From: Sphingomonas taxi
GTDB lineage: Bacteria; Pseudomonadota; Alphaproteobacteria; Sphingomonadales; Sphingomonadaceae
NCBI GenBank assembly: GCA_003243195.1
Contig: QFQI01000011.1
Coordinates: 21,844 to 85,843, forward strand
Length of the DNA stretch: 64,000 nt
Direction: 5' to 3'
Every line of letters begins with the position of its first letter. Position 1 is the first letter of the stretch. This document shows, piece by piece, positions 62,657-64,000 of this stretch. Under the pieces are notes generated by a model. That model had not been told where the DNA came from. It saw only the letters and a list, made by a program, of their open reading frames with translations, and made no database searches. The position numbers were made by a program, and so were the translations under genes.

Positions 62657-63499
62657 GTGACCCGCCCCTTCCGCCTCGTCGACGTGTTCGGCATCGATCC
62701 TTTGACCGGTAATCCCCTGGCGGTCATCGCCGACGCCGAGGGTCTGTCGTCGCAGGAGATGCAGGCGATTGCCAGCTGGCTCAACTTCTCGGAGACGACT
62801 TTCCTGTTACCACCGACCGATCCGACAGCGGACTATCGCGTCCGGATCTTCACCATGGCCCATGAACTCCCCTTCGCCGGCCACCCGACGCTGGGCAGCG
62901 CGCATGCGTGGCTGGAAGCCGGCGGGCAGCCCAGGCAGAAGGGCGTAATCGTGCAGGAATGCGGCGTCGGGCTGGTGACGATCCGGCGTGACGACAACCG
63001 GCTTGCCTTCGCGGCGCCGCCATTGCTCCGCGGCGGCACGCCGACCGAGGCGGAGATTGCCGAGGTCGCGACGTTGTTGCGCATCGACCGGACGGCGATC
63101 GTCGACGCCGCCTGGGCGGACAATGGCCCGGGCTGGATCGCGGTCCTGCTGGAATCGGCCGAGGCGGTGCTGGCAGTCGAACCGATGCGGCATCATCACG
63201 AACACATCGACATCGGCATCGTCGGCCCACACGCCGCCGGCGGCGAGGTCGCGTTCGAGCTGCGCGCGATCTTCAGCGACGCGCATGGCGGGCTGATCGA
63301 GGACCCCGTCACCGGCAGCCTCAACGCGTCGGTCGGTCAGTGGCTGTTCGCCAGCGGCCGGGCGAGCGGCAGCTACGTCGCCGCGCAAGGCACCCGACTG
63401 GGGCGGACCGGGCGCGTCCACGTCTCGCAGGACGGCACCGGCCAGGTATGGGTCGCCGGCGCGACGCGGACCTTGTTCAGCGGTTCGGTGCACGGCTGA
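62657..63499 (+). CDS. PhzF family isomerase-like protein
   Basis: A 280-residue protein with the PhzF/diaminopimelate-epimerase fold. RLVDVFGIDPLTGNPLAVIA is at the N-terminus, WLNFSETTFLLPP holds the conserved catalytic Glu, MAHELPFAGHPTLGSAHAWL follows, and IEDPVTGSLNASVGQWL repeats the loop in the second lobe. PhzF isomerises a dihydroanthranilate; most paralogues have unknown substrates. The start is GTG 62657, with AGGAGA 9 bases upstream. Its stop overlaps the DJ-1-type ATG (TGATG). Confidence 0.9.
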   Translation: MTRPFRLVDVFGIDPLTGNPLAVIADAEGLSSQEMQAIASWLNFSETTFLLPPTDPTADYRVRIFTMAHELPFAGHPTLGSAHAWLEAGGQPRQKGVIVQECGVGLVTIRRDDNRLAFAAPPLLRGGTPTEAEIAEVATLLRIDRTAIVDAAWADNGPGWIAVLLESAEAVLAVEPMRHHHEHIDIGIVGPHAAGGEVAFELRAIFSDAHGGLIEDPVTGSLNASVGQWLFASGRASGSYVAAQGTRLGRTGRVHVSQDGTGQVWVAGATRTLFSGSVHG

Positions 63500-63921
63500 T
63501 GCAGGTCGCGATCCTCACCTTCGACGGCTTCAACGAACTCGACTCCTTCGTCGCAGCGGCGATCCTCAACCGGCTGCGCCCGCATGGCTGGACCGCACAC
63601 ATCACCGCGCCCACCGAGACGGTGACGTCGCTGAACGGCGTCATCGTCCACCGGCAGCGACCACTCGAATGGGTCGAGCAGGCGGACGCGGTGCTGATCG
63701 GCAGCGGCTATCGCACACGCGAGATCGCGGCCAATCCAGCGATGCTGGCGCGCCTATGCCTTGATCCGGCGCTACAGCTGATCGCGGCGCAATGTTCGGG
63801 CACACTGCTGCTGGCCAAGCTGGGCCTGATCGGCGACCTGCCCGCCTGCACCGATCTCACTACCAAGCCGTGGGTCGTCGAGGCCGGCGTCACCGTCATC
63901 GACGCTCCGTTCGCCGCGCAT
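63499..63921 (+). pseudogene. DJ-1/PfpI family protein gene interrupted by an IS66 element
   Basis: The N-terminal 141 residues are intact: MQVAILTFDGFNELDSFVAA, the nucleophile Cys in LIAAQCSGTLLLAKLG, and DLTTKPWVVEAGV, typical of DJ-1/PfpI proteins of about 190-200 residues. At codon 142 the sequence changes into the IS66 terminus GTAAGCG and the frame ends at a TGA (63934-63936) inside the element. The remaining C-terminal quarter should lie beyond the element, outside the window. The family includes glyoxalase III and isonitrile hydratases. The gene is coupled to phzF. Confidence 0.85.
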
Positions 63922-64000
63922 GTAAGCGTGGCGTGAGGACCGCAGTTTATGCGGCTTGGGCTGTTGGCTGATCTGTCTGGGGCACCCAGTTCCACGGCAT
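63922..64000. mobile_element. IS66-family insertion sequence, right end (runs off the right edge)
   Basis: GTAAGCGTGG at 63922 matches the GTAAGCG that opens IS66-family inverted repeats. The end of a TnpC-type transposase frame follows 25 bp in. The 8 bases before it (CCGCGCAT, 63914-63921) are the predicted target duplication; the second copy would lie beyond the window. Confidence 0.82.
63947..64000 (-). CDS. tnpC: IS66 transposase TnpC, C-terminal fragment (runs off the edge)
   Basis: Reading leftward from the window edge, the minus frame gives MPWNWVPQTDQPTAQAA and a TAA at 63949-63947. A PWNW-type end is characteristic of IS66 transposases, which catalyse transposition of these three-gene elements. 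Only the last 17 codons are present, so the M shown is internal. The stop lies 25 bp from the element end, as usual for this family. Confidence 0.75.
   Translation of the reverse strand: MPWNWVPQTDQPTAQAA

Overview
The window looks like chromosomal DNA of a sphingomonad alphaproteobacterium (Sphingomonas or a close relative). GC content is high throughout, nearly all coding starts are packed with ATGA/GTGA overlaps, and several gene neighbourhoods are hallmarks of the group: pckA / chvI-chvG-hprK-rapZ-EIIA-HPr, lptD-surA-pdxA-rsmA, the hybrid kinase CckA, an arginine succinyltransferase (ast) operon and many periplasmic peptidases. The genus assignment is inference from protein style and gene order. 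No rRNA is present to confirm it.

Layout. 1-3024: end of a histone-deacetylase-like gene, an HSL-type esterase, RppH and a DUF481 outer-membrane protein. 3073-6777: a tightly coupled operon of an M20 hydrolase, astA, astB and a small membrane protein. 6796-8960: a ZnuD-like TonB-dependent receptor behind a probable Zur box. 9019-11921 (minus): GNAT, ndk, holC and pepA. 12071-17574: outer-membrane biogenesis and housekeeping (lptD, surA, pdxA, rsmA). 17623-22652 (minus): TPR protein, rsmB, guaB and pckA. 22820-27895: the ChvI/ChvG two-component system, the nitrogen-type PTS regulators and a TrmH-type methyltransferase. 27939-31555 (minus): a four-gene unit with a multi-pass membrane protein, an amidase/PG-binding/lysozyme fusion, a lipoprotein and a small protein of unknown function. 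This is the least conventional part of the window. 31780-41522: 2-hydroxyacid dehydrogenase, rmuC, def, recR, fmt, truA, an RlmD-like methyltransferase, nnrE-nnrD and ilvD. 41579-48817 (minus): single-domain receiver, cckA, M13 peptidase, DUF2062 protein, smpB, a frameshifted small periplasmic protein gene and dapA. 48898-55896: soluble lytic transglycosylase, GH43 arabinanase-like enzyme, greB, a small acidic protein, an NYN/OST-HTH protein, an M28 peptidase and a Uma2 protein. 56308-60394: ettA, a second M28 peptidase, two related small lipoproteins and tRNA-Pro(UGG). 61158-64000: a MocR-type regulator divergent from a PhzF-family gene and a DJ-1/PfpI gene. The DJ-1 gene is broken by an IS66-family element whose right end lies in the window.

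How the genes fit together. Most of the window is core chromosome: envelope assembly (LptD, SurA, Slt), translation and RNA modification (RsmA, RsmB, TruA, Fmt, Def, SmpB, EttA, tRNA-Pro), and carbon/nitrogen control (PckA next to ChvGI and the regulatory PTS, arginine succinylation). The accessory material is limited to the four-gene cell-wall-hydrolase unit, the non-coding 60.4-61.2 kb stretch and the IS66 insertion at the right edge. I see no CRISPR array, prophage structural genes, rRNA operon, toxin-antitoxin pair or recognised defence operon.
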